From an uncultured Dialister sp. (GTDB lineage Bacteria; Bacillota; Negativicutes; Veillonellales; Dialisteraceae), in assembly GCA_900314595.1 (NCBI GenBank), contig OMVW01000010.1:1-46061 (forward strand): a stretch of 46,061 nt of DNA. The letters are read 5' to 3'. The translations under genes were made by a program, and so were the position numbers. The stretch's first letter is position 1. Every line of letters starts with the position of its first letter. Of this stretch, positions 26,572-35,809 are shown piece after piece. Under the pieces are notes generated by a model. That model had not been told where the DNA came from. It saw only the letters and a program-made list of their open reading frames with translations, and did no database searches.

Positions 26572-27792
26572 TCAATCCCTTTCAAACAGGTCTCTGGTGT
26601 AAACCTTATTTTTCACATCATCTAAACAATGATTATACCGATTCGCTATAATTGCACAGCTTTCTTTTTTGAATTTTGCCAGATTATTGACTATGGCACT
26701 TCCGAAGAAGATGGATCCGTCTTCCAGGGTCGGTTCGTAGATGATGACTTTCACGCCTTCTGCCTTGATGCGCTTCATCACTCCCTGGATGGAGCTCTGG
26801 CGGAAGTTGTCGGAGTTGGACTTCATGGTGAGGCGGAAGACGCCAATCGTTGCATCGGGATCGGAAACGCCTTTTTTCGGGTCAAAACCGGCCAGCTTCA
26901 GCACCTGATCGGCGATGAAATCTTTTCTGGTGCGGTTGGAGTCGACTATGGCTTTCACCAGATTTTCAGGAACGTCCGCATAGTTGGCCAGGAGCTGCTT
27001 CGTATCCTTGGGCAGGCAGTAGCCGCCGTAGCCGAAGGAGGGGTTATTGTAGAAGAGGCCGATTCTCGGGTCCAGGCAGACGCCTTCGATGATCCGCTGG
27101 GTATCGAGGCCTTTGACTTCTGCATAGGTATCCAGTTCATTGAAATAGGAAACACGCATGGCCAGGTACGTATTGGCGAAAAGTTTCACCGCTTCTGCTT
27201 CGGTGAAACCCATGATGCGGGTAGGAATGTCAGCTTTGATGGCTCCTTCCTGGAGAAGAGCTGCAAAGGTATGAGCCGCTTTTACCAGTCGTTCATCGGA
27301 AAGGTCCGTGCCCACGATGATCCGGCTGGGGTAGAGATTATCATAGAGGGCCTTGGATTCCCTGAGAAATTCCGGGCTGAAGATGATATTTTTCGTGCCC
27401 ATCTTTTCACGGATCGCCTTCGTATAGCCTACGGGGATGGTAGACTTGATGACCATAATGGCATCCGGATTATATTTCATCACCAGTTTGATGACTGCTT
27501 CCACGGAAGAGGTATCGAAGAAATTCTTCTCACTGTCATAGTTGGTGGGGGTCGCGATGATGACCATTTCCGCCTGGGTATAGGCTGCTTCCGCATCGAG
27601 GGTAGCGGTGAGGTCCAGTTTCTTTTCTGCCAGGTATTTTTCGATATAGTCGTCCTGGATAGGTGACTTCTTTTCGTTGATGAGTTTGACTTTCTCCGGG
27701 ATAATATCCACAGCCATCACATGATTGTGCTGGGATAGAAGGGTGGCCAGGGAAAGGCCTACGTAACCGGTGCCTGCAATTGCTATATTCAT
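26572..27792 (-). CDS. ugd: UDP-glucose 6-dehydrogenase
   Basis: Two-fold NAD-dependent oxidation of UDP-glucose to UDP-glucuronate. The 406-residue protein has the Rossmann motif GTGYVG at residues 7-12. KSTIPVGYT and SPEFLRESKALYD follow, and the catalytic Cys is in FGYGGYCLPKDTKQL. The C-terminal domain has GVFRLTMKSNSDNFRQSS. Sequence is closest in feel to the short Ugd of Gram-positive and gamma-proteobacterial capsule loci. A ggag site precedes the ATG. Together with rfbB and rfbA it is noticeably GC-richer than the glycosyltransferase genes on both sides. Confidence 0.93.
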   Translation of the reverse strand: MNIAIAGTGYVGLSLATLLSQHNHVMAVDIIPEKVKLINEKKSPIQDDYIEKYLAEKKLDLTATLDAEAAYTQAEMVIIATPTNYDSEKNFFDTSSVEAVIKLVMKYNPDAIMVIKSTIPVGYTKAIREKMGTKNIIFSPEFLRESKALYDNLYPSRIIVGTDLSDERLVKAAHTFAALLQEGAIKADIPTRIMGFTEAEAVKLFANTYLAMRVSYFNELDTYAEVKGLDTQRIIEGVCLDPRIGLFYNNPSFGYGGYCLPKDTKQLLANYADVPENLVKAIVDSNRTRKDFIADQVLKLAGFDPKKGVSDPDATIGVFRLTMKSNSDNFRQSSIQGVMKRIKAEGVKVIIYEPTLEDGSIFFGSAIVNNLAKFKKESCAIIANRYNHCLDDVKNKVYTRDLFERD

Positions 27793-27829
27793 TAACGTTC
27801 TCCAATAATTTAAAATAATTTCTTAAAGA

Positions 27830-28858
27830 TTAAAACTTTTTAGCATACATTTTTTCATAGTAATGAAGATATTCTCCAGAAACGATTGGTTTCCACCAGT
27901 CTTCATTTTCCAGGTACCAGTGAATGGTCTTCACGATACCATCGGCAAATTTTGTCTCCGGCAGCCAACCTAGTTCGGCGTGAATTTTTGCAGGATCGAT
28001 AGCATAGCGGCGATCATGGCCTTTCCGGTCTGTCACATAATGAATCAGACTTTCCGTCTTGTCCAGTTCCTTGCAAATGAGCCGTACGATATCAATATTC
28101 GCCATTTCATTATGGCCGCCGATATTGTACACTTCCCCTACTCTGCCATGTTCCAGAATGAGATCGATGGCTTTGCAGTGATCTTCCACGTACAGCCAGT
28201 CGCGGACGTTCTTTCCATCTCCATAGACGGGAAGCGGTTTGTCATTGAGTGCATTATTGATCATCAGGGGAATCAACTTCTCCGGAAACTGATAGGGGCC
28301 ATAGTTGTTCGAGCAGCGGGAAATGGTCACCGGCAGGCCATAAGTCCGATGATAAGCCATTACGAGAAGATCGGCTCCTGCTTTCGAAGAGGAATACGGG
28401 CTGGATGTGTGAAGAGGCGTCTTTTCCGTAAAGAAAAGGTCCGGGCGGTCCAGGGGCAGATCACCATAGACTTCATCCGTAGATACCTGGTGATATCTTT
28501 CGATACCATACTTCCGGCAGGCATCCATGAGGACAGATGTGCCGATGATGTTCGTCTCCAGGAAAATGGTGGGATTTTCGATGGACCGGTCCACATGGGA
28601 TTCGGCGGCAAAGTTTACAACAACGTCAGGATGCTCTTCTTCGAAGAGTCCATATACTGCATTCCGATCACAGATGTCCATTTTCACGAAACGGAAATTG
28701 GGCTTATCCATGACAGGAGCCAGGGTGGAAAGGTTTCCTGCGTAAGTCAGCTTGTCCAGGCAAATCAACCGATAGTCCGGATGAGCTTCCAGCATATGGA
28801 ATATAAAGTTCGATCCGATAAACCCGGCACCACCGGTTATAATCATAGTCTTCGTCAT
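27830..28858 (-). CDS. rfbB: dTDP-glucose 4,6-dehydratase
   Basis: Second step of dTDP-L-rhamnose synthesis. The 342-residue extended SDR has GGAGFIGSNF at residues 8-17, NFAAESHVDRSI, the catalytic STDEVYGDLP and YSSSKAGAD with the Tyr/Lys pair, and ISRCSNNYGPYQFPEKLIPL. It lies 14 bp after rfbA and 37 bp before ugd, within one operon. The gaggg site is well placed. Confidence 0.96.
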   Translation of the reverse strand: MTKTMIITGGAGFIGSNFIFHMLEAHPDYRLICLDKLTYAGNLSTLAPVMDKPNFRFVKMDICDRNAVYGLFEEEHPDVVVNFAAESHVDRSIENPTIFLETNIIGTSVLMDACRKYGIERYHQVSTDEVYGDLPLDRPDLFFTEKTPLHTSSPYSSSKAGADLLVMAYHRTYGLPVTISRCSNNYGPYQFPEKLIPLMINNALNDKPLPVYGDGKNVRDWLYVEDHCKAIDLILEHGRVGEVYNIGGHNEMANIDIVRLICKELDKTESLIHYVTDRKGHDRRYAIDPAKIHAELGWLPETKFADGIVKTIHWYLENEDWWKPIVSGEYLHYYEKMYAKKF

Positions 28859-28872
28859 AATACCCTCTTAGT

Positions 28873-29757
28873 TTAAATATTCGTTCTTACTTTTCCTTCA
28901 GCTACCGATTTCAGATATTGACCGTAGTGAGTCTTTCCGTATTTTGCTGCATTTTCAAGCAGCTGCTCTCTGGAAATCCACCCATTGACGTAAGCGATTT
29001 CTTCCAGCATGGCAATGGGAATACCGGCACGATTTTCTACAGCTTTTACAAAAACTGTCGCATCATAGAGAGAATCGACTGTCCCCGTATCAAGCCAGGC
29101 GAAACCGCGGCTGAGCGTTTCCACATGGAGCTGGTCCTTTTCCAGGTAAATCTTGTTAAGATCCGTAATTTCCAGTTCTCCCCGAGCCGATGGTTTTATA
29201 GTCTTTGCATATTCACAGACATGATTGTCATAGAAGTACAGGCCAGTCACCGCATAATTGCTCTTCGGGTGTTCCGGTTTTTCTTCGATAGAGACGGCTT
29301 TGCCTTCTTTGTCAAATTCAATCACTCCGAACCTCTCGGGATCGTCCACATAGTACCCAAAGACGGTAGCTCCCGATGTCTGGGACGCTGCATGGCGGAG
29401 CATTTTCGTCATACCGGCTCCGTAGAAAATATTATCTCCCAGAATCATGGCACAGGAGTCGCCGCCGATGAATTCTTCTCCCAGGATGAAGGCCTGGGCC
29501 AGACCGTCCGGAGATGGCTGCACTTTATACTGCAGATTCAATCCATAATGGGAGCCGTCACCCAGAAGGCGCTGGAAATTCGGCAAATCCTGAGGCGTGG
29601 AAATGATGAGGATATCCCGGATGCCTGCCAGCATGAGGGTGGACAGGGGATAATAAATCATGGGCTTATCATAAATGGGAAGCAGCTGCTTCGAAGTGAC
29701 GAGAGTCAGCGGATAGAGACGGGTCCCGCTGCCACCGGCTAAAACGATACCTTTCAT
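28873..29757 (-). CDS. rfbA: Glucose-1-phosphate thymidylyltransferase
   Basis: First step of dTDP-L-rhamnose synthesis, making dTDP-glucose. The 294-residue protein has the nucleotidyltransferase signature GGSGTRLYPLT at 8-18, KQLLPIYDKPMIYYPLSTLM, LGDNIFYG, the VIEFDKEGKAVSIEEKPEHP region and the C-terminal GFAWLDTGT. It has an aaggag site seven bases before the ATG, and an 11-bp gap from the WbsX-like gene. Confidence 0.96.
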   Translation of the reverse strand: MKGIVLAGGSGTRLYPLTLVTSKQLLPIYDKPMIYYPLSTLMLAGIRDILIISTPQDLPNFQRLLGDGSHYGLNLQYKVQPSPDGLAQAFILGEEFIGGDSCAMILGDNIFYGAGMTKMLRHAASQTSGATVFGYYVDDPERFGVIEFDKEGKAVSIEEKPEHPKSNYAVTGLYFYDNHVCEYAKTIKPSARGELEITDLNKIYLEKDQLHVETLSRGFAWLDTGTVDSLYDATVFVKAVENRAGIPIAMLEEIAYVNGWISREQLLENAAKYGKTHYGQYLKSVAEGKVRTNI

Positions 29758-29767
29758 AATACACTCC

Positions 29768-31093
29768 TTAATTTCTGGATTTCATAATAGCTTCTTTAAT
29801 TGCTTCAAGATAGCTATACTTCCATTTTAAGTCCGGTTCCAAATATGCCCCTTCCGCCCATTCATTCCAAGCATTCAAAAAAATGAAATTGTCATCTAAA
29901 TCTGTTCTACTATTCATTTCCTTAACCAGATCAATTAACCATGACTCAAATAAGTCTGGCGTTGATCCGTCAAGTATGGTTCCGGTATTTTTCTTTCTTG
30001 CTGTATTATCCCACATAGGACATGCGGCACGATACATTCTGCTTGTATTGTGTTTAAAGTATTTCTTATTAACCACAAAATCTTTATAGTCAAGAATTTT
30101 TCCATAGAATTCATCACAAACAAATTGTTTGGTCTCATTAATTTGCTTCATATCTTTCAGCTGAGGACCAGGGGCAAACTCACTAACAGCATCAAATCCT
30201 AATGATAAATAATCTTTCTCATAATCATCATGATCTGTTAATGAACACATAACATATAAATCTCTTCCAATTTCCTTTTTCACCCATTCCTTCCAATAAG
30301 TAATAACTTCTTTTGGAGATGGAACATTGGATGGCTTATGAATGAGAAGCACAGGATTTCCATTTATTGTAATATAATTTTCCTTTAAAAATAAGTTAGT
30401 ACAAGAACGAATAAATTCTTTATAACTTTCTATTGTAGGGCTTTGTTTAATGAGCGGAACATCGGAATTACCATTCCATTGTTTAGTCCAGTTTGCATTC
30501 ACCCAGCTAATCATAAATGGAAAATCAATGGATGAATCATTTACGAAGTTATCAAATGGTAAATCCAGTAGTCTTTCACCATCAAACCAATAATAATAGA
30601 AACAGAACCCATAAACTCCATGAATTCTAGCCAATTCAATTTGACGATAAATATTATCCTGTACCCTTAAATCATAAAACCCTAATTCTCCCGGGAGTCT
30701 TGGTTGATATTGCCCAACATACTGGGCAGCAGCTTTAGAAACATTAGTCCATTCAGTAGTACCTTTCCCCCACCATTTTTCATTATGCTTATCCGGGTAG
30801 TACTGTGGGAGGTAAAAAGCTATGAATTTGGGGTCATCTTTCTTTAAGTCAAAATATGGACCCTGTGGAAAATCAATAGAAAAAGAATTACTATAATCCT
30901 GAATTGCCAATACCTGTTTCGCATAGGCAACTGTTGAATTCAAGTTCATCTCACCTTTGCTGGTACCTCGCACTAAGCCTTTAATTTTATAAAAACCATT
31001 CTCCTTTATAGAATCAGGCAGTGGGCTTTCCCACCAAAGTCTCTTCATTAATGAAAAACAGCGTTTCGAGAATTTTTCATTATTTCGATTCAT
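29768..31093 (-). CDS. WbsX-like glycosyltransferase/GH99-like protein
   Basis: A 441-residue member of the Glyco_tran_WbsX family (glycoside hydrolase 99-like fold), which is found in O-antigen and rhamnan loci. Recognised by FIAFYLPQYYPDKHNEKWWG at about residue 91, TEWTNVSKA, YGFCFYYYWFDGERLL, MISWVNANWTKQW and the C-terminal NAWNEWAEGAYLEPD. Whether it transfers or hydrolyses sugar is not established for most members. The N-terminal 80 residues are less conserved. A ggag site lies seven bases before the ATG. Confidence 0.88.
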   Translation of the reverse strand: MNRNNEKFSKRCFSLMKRLWWESPLPDSIKENGFYKIKGLVRGTSKGEMNLNSTVAYAKQVLAIQDYSNSFSIDFPQGPYFDLKKDDPKFIAFYLPQYYPDKHNEKWWGKGTTEWTNVSKAAAQYVGQYQPRLPGELGFYDLRVQDNIYRQIELARIHGVYGFCFYYYWFDGERLLDLPFDNFVNDSSIDFPFMISWVNANWTKQWNGNSDVPLIKQSPTIESYKEFIRSCTNLFLKENYITINGNPVLLIHKPSNVPSPKEVITYWKEWVKKEIGRDLYVMCSLTDHDDYEKDYLSLGFDAVSEFAPGPQLKDMKQINETKQFVCDEFYGKILDYKDFVVNKKYFKHNTSRMYRAACPMWDNTARKKNTGTILDGSTPDLFESWLIDLVKEMNSRTDLDDNFIFLNAWNEWAEGAYLEPDLKWKYSYLEAIKEAIMKSRN

Positions 31094-31201
31094 ACATGTA
31101 CTCCAAAAACATATCTATAACTTAATAAAGATGAAATTAATAAATTTAATTCTGGAAATAAAATTTTGAAAATATTGAAACATTACAAATTATTTCTTAT
31201 C

Positions 31202-32272
31202 TTATTTATAATCTAGGACACTTTGGAGGTAATTCTTTGAACTATTAATATAATTTAAAAGATTTTCATCCACATGATTCCAATCAATCTTCTTTTCAAG
31301 TATGTCTTCATAAAGCATATCATCCATAGCGCGCTCCTTTAATCCGGCCTCTTCCAGCAGGCTCAAGATTCTTTCGCCATTAGGCTTAGGAACAACACTT
31401 ACAAAGTTCTTATGCATAATCAGACTAAAAGCCGTAGCATGAAATGAGCCACACACCACAGCTTTTGAATAGTAAATAATAGAAAGAAAATCTTCTGGTC
31501 CCATATCTCTAACCATTTGATCGCATTCGCAACGCTTGGTGAACCCACCACATAAAACAACTCTCAAACCTTTATTCTTGTAATACTTTACCAGTTCCGA
31601 AATTAGCCGGCTTTTGAGTGGGGGTATGTATATCATTACATAGTCTTTATCCATCCAAGGTTGTTTCTTTATAAAGGGCATGTAATCTTCTTTATTAAGT
31701 AGAAACACAGGATCGCATACCCACTCAACTTTTCGATTTAACTCTTTGCTCAATATCCCTGCTGTAGATTTCTCTCTAACTGCGATATGCCGAAAGGCTG
31801 GAAGCTCCCTCTTCAGGATAGTCATATTTTCGTTATCAATAACTTTCTTCCCAACAGAGGTAGAATAGGAGATTTTCTCTCCATCTTCTACAAAATGAAG
31901 ATAGAATGCCATATCATGGCCACATTTATAATCGGTATTCCAAAGCTGATCACTGCCCGCTATAAATACATCTCCTTTAAAATGCGCCTTTTCCAAATCG
32001 CTCTCGCTCTTCACTTTTTCAGTTAAATCCATATGACTTTCAATAAAATTGTTGAATTTATAATCTCTGTTGCGAAAATCCTTTCCAAAAAGGATTTTCT
32101 TTCCTATAAGCTTCAACCAGGATCCTTCAGTATAAAAATAGTTTGGACGATAATCAATAATCTGTACATTATTATCCTTATTATCCTTCTGCAAATATTT
32201 CTGCAAAGCATATGCCTGGAATACGGACCCAGGATTATACATGGCATGTATAGTAATGATTTTAATGTCCAT
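31202..32272 (-). CDS. Polysaccharide pyruvyl transferase family protein
   Basis: A 356-residue protein of the PS_pyruv_trans family, which adds pyruvate ketals (or related groups) to glycan sugars from phosphoenolpyruvate. It starts MDIKIITIHAMYNPGSVFQA, with AGSDQLWN mid N-domain, YSTSVGK, WVCDPVFLL and VCGSFHATAFSLI near the C terminus. Its start overlaps the end of the FrhB-like gene by 11 bp. The pairing of these two families is recurrent in exopolysaccharide loci and suggests a joint step. Confidence 0.88.
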   Translation of the reverse strand: MDIKIITIHAMYNPGSVFQAYALQKYLQKDNKDNNVQIIDYRPNYFYTEGSWLKLIGKKILFGKDFRNRDYKFNNFIESHMDLTEKVKSESDLEKAHFKGDVFIAGSDQLWNTDYKCGHDMAFYLHFVEDGEKISYSTSVGKKVIDNENMTILKRELPAFRHIAVREKSTAGILSKELNRKVEWVCDPVFLLNKEDYMPFIKKQPWMDKDYVMIYIPPLKSRLISELVKYYKNKGLRVVLCGGFTKRCECDQMVRDMGPEDFLSIIYYSKAVVCGSFHATAFSLIMHKNFVSVVPKPNGERILSLLEEAGLKERAMDDMLYEDILEKKIDWNHVDENLLNYINSSKNYLQSVLDYK

Positions 32273-33476
32273 TTCTTTTCCTCCAGGTATGTACTCTATA
32301 AATCAGACTATCAGGTAATAGTCTCATTAACCAATGTTTTCGAATTATCCATTTATATTTTTGCTGAAATCTATTTTCTAGTTCATCATACCCTTTATCC
32401 CGCCAGATAGATAAAATTTTATCTCTATTTGCTGGTCGTGGTGTCGGGCGTCTTAAGCAGCCATTATTACTTACAATGTCATTAATACCTGTGGCCACTA
32501 TATGAAAATTTTCTCTGATTTTTTCAATCATCAATTTGCCTTTTTCCGTATTGGTAAGTGTTCCTGAAACATAAACTTCCAATGGAAAGTCTCCTTTGTG
32601 ATATTGCGACCAACCCCAATAATCACAAATGGTTATATCAGAAGTACGCTTTGTTTGTGCAAAAGGACATGTGTAACAACTTTCTCTATAATTCGCGCCC
32701 ATCTGAAAGAAATAATTATAACTATCTTCTGCCCAGTAACAAATCCGTTTACTAGAACCTTTAAATTCCATCGAAATAAAATAATTCATATTTTCATGAG
32801 CATCATGCTTTGCGCGAAACGTATACTGTATAAGATTACCATTCTTTTTCTGCATTGAGACAAGATAATCATCAAAAAAAGTCTGGCTTGGTACACCATG
32901 GCATACCAAATCAACAAGATAGAGATTTTTCGTGTCTATTCTTTTCAGGAACCGTTTTAGAGCCGCTACTTCGCAAGGAGTCCCTGAAAAAAGGACCGGA
33001 ATTCTTTTTAGAAGATTTCTTTTAACTTCGCGATAAATTTGACCCATATCACTCTGGAGATACTTTGATTTCTGCATTGCTGGGATGTCTTCAAGGTTAT
33101 CCACTATTACATGGCGTACTTTAAAATTTTCATCCATGATGCAGCCAGCAACAACTCCTCCCTGCCGGATCATCTCCTTAGCCAAAGCTATAAATACTCC
33201 GCCTGAGGCAGAATGGAACTGATCATCATCATTTTTATTGCGAAGTGCCCATGCTTCAAGAGGACTATGAAATATGGACTGATCTTCTTTATTCAAAATC
33301 GGACATATACTGGAACAGGCACCACAGTGAATACATTTTTTCTCATCTATACAAGGGATAGTAAACCCCATGTCATCCTTGCCATAAGAAAGAGCCCCCA
33401 CAGGACATATGTTGATGCATGCACCACAGCCACAGCAGTTTTGTTTTTCAAAATCATCACATACGGTCTTTTTCAT
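32262..33476 (-). CDS. FrhB-like iron-sulfur protein (F420 hydrogenase beta family)
   Basis: A 404-residue protein with two complete [4Fe-4S] ferredoxin motifs: Cys14, 17, 20, 24 and Cys48, 51, 54, 58, each ending CP. A Coenzyme F420 hydrogenase/dehydrogenase beta-type domain follows (SASGGVFIALAKEM, VLFSGTPCEVAALKRFL, DLVCHGVPS, CYTCPFA). In polysaccharide loci these proteins accompany pyruvyl transferases and are presumed flavin/Fe-S redox enzymes acting on a sugar or its substituent. F420 itself is unlikely here. It overlaps the pyruvyl transferase gene by 11 bp. Confidence 0.88.
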   Translation of the reverse strand: MKKTVCDDFEKQNCCGCGACINICPVGALSYGKDDMGFTIPCIDEKKCIHCGACSSICPILNKEDQSIFHSPLEAWALRNKNDDDQFHSASGGVFIALAKEMIRQGGVVAGCIMDENFKVRHVIVDNLEDIPAMQKSKYLQSDMGQIYREVKRNLLKRIPVLFSGTPCEVAALKRFLKRIDTKNLYLVDLVCHGVPSQTFFDDYLVSMQKKNGNLIQYTFRAKHDAHENMNYFISMEFKGSSKRICYWAEDSYNYFFQMGANYRESCYTCPFAQTKRTSDITICDYWGWSQYHKGDFPLEVYVSGTLTNTEKGKLMIEKIRENFHIVATGINDIVSNNGCLRRPTPRPANRDKILSIWRDKGYDELENRFQQKYKWIIRKHWLMRLLPDSLIYRVHTWRKRNGH

Positions 33477-33514
33477 TTAGTACAATCTCTTTTTGCCACA
33501 ATTAATTAGACATC

Positions 33515-34642
33515 TTAATATATGCCGAATTCATGCTTGGAATCAATCTTTCCAGTTTCAATAATATCGGCAATTCTTTCACTGGCATGTCCATCACCAT
33601 AAGGATTGGATGCATGACACATAGCTCTATATGCCGATTGATCTGTAAGCAGTCTAGTAAATTCTTCATATATTTTTTCTTCGCTGGTTCCTACAAGCTT
33701 TAAAGTCCCTGCCCGGATACCTTCTGGCCTTTCTGTGGTATCACGCATCACAAGGACTGGTTTACCAAGGGATGGAGCTTCTTCCTGGATACCGCCGGAA
33801 TCTGTAAGAATCAAGAAACTGTGCCCCATAAAGTTATGGAAATCAAGGACGTCGAGGGGTTCAATCAAATGAATACGATCCTCACCCTGAAATACTTCCG
33901 TTGCAATTTCTCGAACAGCAGGATTCATATGAATGGGATAAATTGCTTTAACATCCGGATGTTCATTCAAAACTCTCTTTATTGCCTTGAACATCTGACG
34001 CATTGGCTGCCCCAAATTTTCCCGACGATGGGCTGTAATAAGGATCAAACGAGAGTCTTTCGCCCATTCAAGTTCAGGATGAGAATAGGATTCCCTCACC
34101 GTTGTTCTTAAGGCATCACAAGCTGTATTTCCTGTAATCCAAATCTTTTTAGGATCTCGCCCCTCTCTGACAAGGTTATCACGAGAGAGCTTAGTCGGAG
34201 CAAAATTATATTGACTAATCAGAGATACTGCTTCCCTATTGAATTCTTCCGGATAGGGAGAGTAAATATTGTATGTTCGAAGGCCAGCTTCAACATGCCC
34301 CACTGGTATTTGGAGATAATAGCAAGCAAGTGCTGTAACAAAAGTAGTCGAAGTATCCCCATGAACAAGTACCACATCAGGTTTTGCATTTCCCAGAACT
34401 ACTTTAATTTTATTCAGAATTTCAGTGGTTATATCAAAAAGAGTCTGTCTGGGTTTCATGATAGAAAGATCATAATCCGGGACAACCCCAAAAACCTCCA
34501 GCACAGAATCAAGCATCTGACGGTGCTGACCAGTTACACAAACTATGGTCTTAATATTTTCCCTTGCTTTTAACTCATTCACCAAGGGACACATTTTTAT
34601 TGCTTCAGGCCGAGTTCCAAAGACCAGCATCACAGATTTCAT
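33515..34642 (-). CDS. wecB: UDP-N-acetylglucosamine 2-epimerase (non-hydrolysing)
   Basis: Interconverts UDP-GlcNAc and UDP-ManNAc. The 375-residue length is typical. FGTRPEAIKMCPLV is at residues 8-21. GDTSTT, EAGLRTYNIYSPYPEE, TAHRRENLGQPM, and TDSGGIQEEAPSLGKPVLVM with the DTTERPEG loop are all present. No UDP-ManNAc dehydrogenase (WecC) other than the Ugd-type gene is seen, so the ManNAc may be used directly. An agagg site precedes the ATG. Confidence 0.95.
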   Translation of the reverse strand: MKSVMLVFGTRPEAIKMCPLVNELKARENIKTIVCVTGQHRQMLDSVLEVFGVVPDYDLSIMKPRQTLFDITTEILNKIKVVLGNAKPDVVLVHGDTSTTFVTALACYYLQIPVGHVEAGLRTYNIYSPYPEEFNREAVSLISQYNFAPTKLSRDNLVREGRDPKKIWITGNTACDALRTTVRESYSHPELEWAKDSRLILITAHRRENLGQPMRQMFKAIKRVLNEHPDVKAIYPIHMNPAVREIATEVFQGEDRIHLIEPLDVLDFHNFMGHSFLILTDSGGIQEEAPSLGKPVLVMRDTTERPEGIRAGTLKLVGTSEEKIYEEFTRLLTDQSAYRAMCHASNPYGDGHASERIADIIETGKIDSKHEFGIY

Positions 34643-34718
34643 GTATAACCTCTTTTATGATGAAAACAATACTAAAATTCATTTTGGACTTATAATTCAA
34701 GATTCTTGCCACTCGATT

Positions 34719-35780
34719 TTAAAATCTGGCCAAGGCCGATTTAATTTTACCCTGATCATTTAGAACTTTAGCAATTAATCGTTCTGCAATATCATTAAAT
34801 TGATCTGGGTCATAAGATTGAATAAAAGATTGCAACCTTACTCTAAGGTCGTCATCTTTATCCAGTGCAAACCCCAAATGATACTTTTCAACAACTTCGG
34901 CCAAATATGTTCCAGTAGAAACTATCATAGGTTTCTTAAAAATAATAGAATCATAGAGCTTATTTGGCAGAGCACTGGTCACTTCAATTTTATTATTTCC
35001 ATATACAGCATTGATAATATCTATATTTTTATAAATATCAGGCTTTTGGTCATTGTTAAAAGCTCCGTCAAAAGAAACATTCGAAAAATGTTCTTTTTCA
35101 CAATATTCTTTTAGATGACATTCAGGATATACTCTACCTATATATTTAAAGTGAAATTTCAAATCATTTTTTAGCTGATTGATTAATCCTCTATTGATAT
35201 CCTCATACCGAATAACACCGATGAACCCAATGGTAATTTTTTCCTTGCCTTTCAGAGGCTCTGCCTGAAAATCACCACTAAGATTACTTATATTATGATT
35301 AATCATTAACTTTGGGCTATCCTCAAGGAAGCGTAAAAATCCTGCTGATGAAATCGTGGAAAATGCAGAATTATTAATGAGTTTCATTACTCTATTTTTA
35401 TAAAAGGAATATTTCTCGTAAGTATAATCACGAATATCCAGTACAAAATGACCTTTATACTGATTGAGAAGAACGTCGCTCAGTAAAAAGCCAGGCATGG
35501 TATTTAATATAATGATTCTGTCATATCTGCCTCTACGGATAATCTCCTTCAGCGTATTGCGATAGTAAAAGAATGCGGGAATTTTTTTATATTTCTTTCC
35601 TCCCAAGGTACAGATTCTGTGAATAATAAATTCATTCCCACTTCTCTCTAATGGAGCATTAGAAAAGCGATCCCAAAACACAATATCATAATCATTACCA
35701 TTTCCCTTAATGGTATCTTCGTACAGCTTGCTATATGGTGTCATCGTTCTGGGATGAAATGCTGCTATCAATACTTTCAT
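34719..35780 (-). CDS. Glycosyltransferase, GT4-like
   Basis: Start ATG at 35780 has aaggg seven bases upstream (the GTG three codons earlier overlaps that site), giving 353 residues. The N-terminal MKVLIAAFHPRTMTPYSKLY is typical of GT-B enzymes of surface-glycan loci. The C-terminal domain has ITIGFIGVIRYEDINRGLI and ALPNKLYDSIIFKKPMIVS, which resembles the nucleotide-binding segment of GT4 proteins. Classification is less sure than for 24688-25857. Confidence 0.8.
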   Translation of the reverse strand: MKVLIAAFHPRTMTPYSKLYEDTIKGNGNDYDIVFWDRFSNAPLERSGNEFIIHRICTLGGKKYKKIPAFFYYRNTLKEIIRRGRYDRIIILNTMPGFLLSDVLLNQYKGHFVLDIRDYTYEKYSFYKNRVMKLINNSAFSTISSAGFLRFLEDSPKLMINHNISNLSGDFQAEPLKGKEKITIGFIGVIRYEDINRGLINQLKNDLKFHFKYIGRVYPECHLKEYCEKEHFSNVSFDGAFNNDQKPDIYKNIDIINAVYGNNKIEVTSALPNKLYDSIIFKKPMIVSTGTYLAEVVEKYHLGFALDKDDDLRVRLQSFIQSYDPDQFNDIAERLIAKVLNDQGKIKSALARF

Positions 35781-35809
35781 TTTTATCACCCTTAAGGCAT
35801 GTTCTTCAA

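Noticed and set aside
26629..27666. A 345-residue plus-strand frame opposite ugd
   Set aside because: It is antisense to a clear Ugd with full motifs; long antisense frames are expected in GC-biased genes. Similar frames opposite galE, rfbA, rfbB and wbaP were rejected for the same reason.
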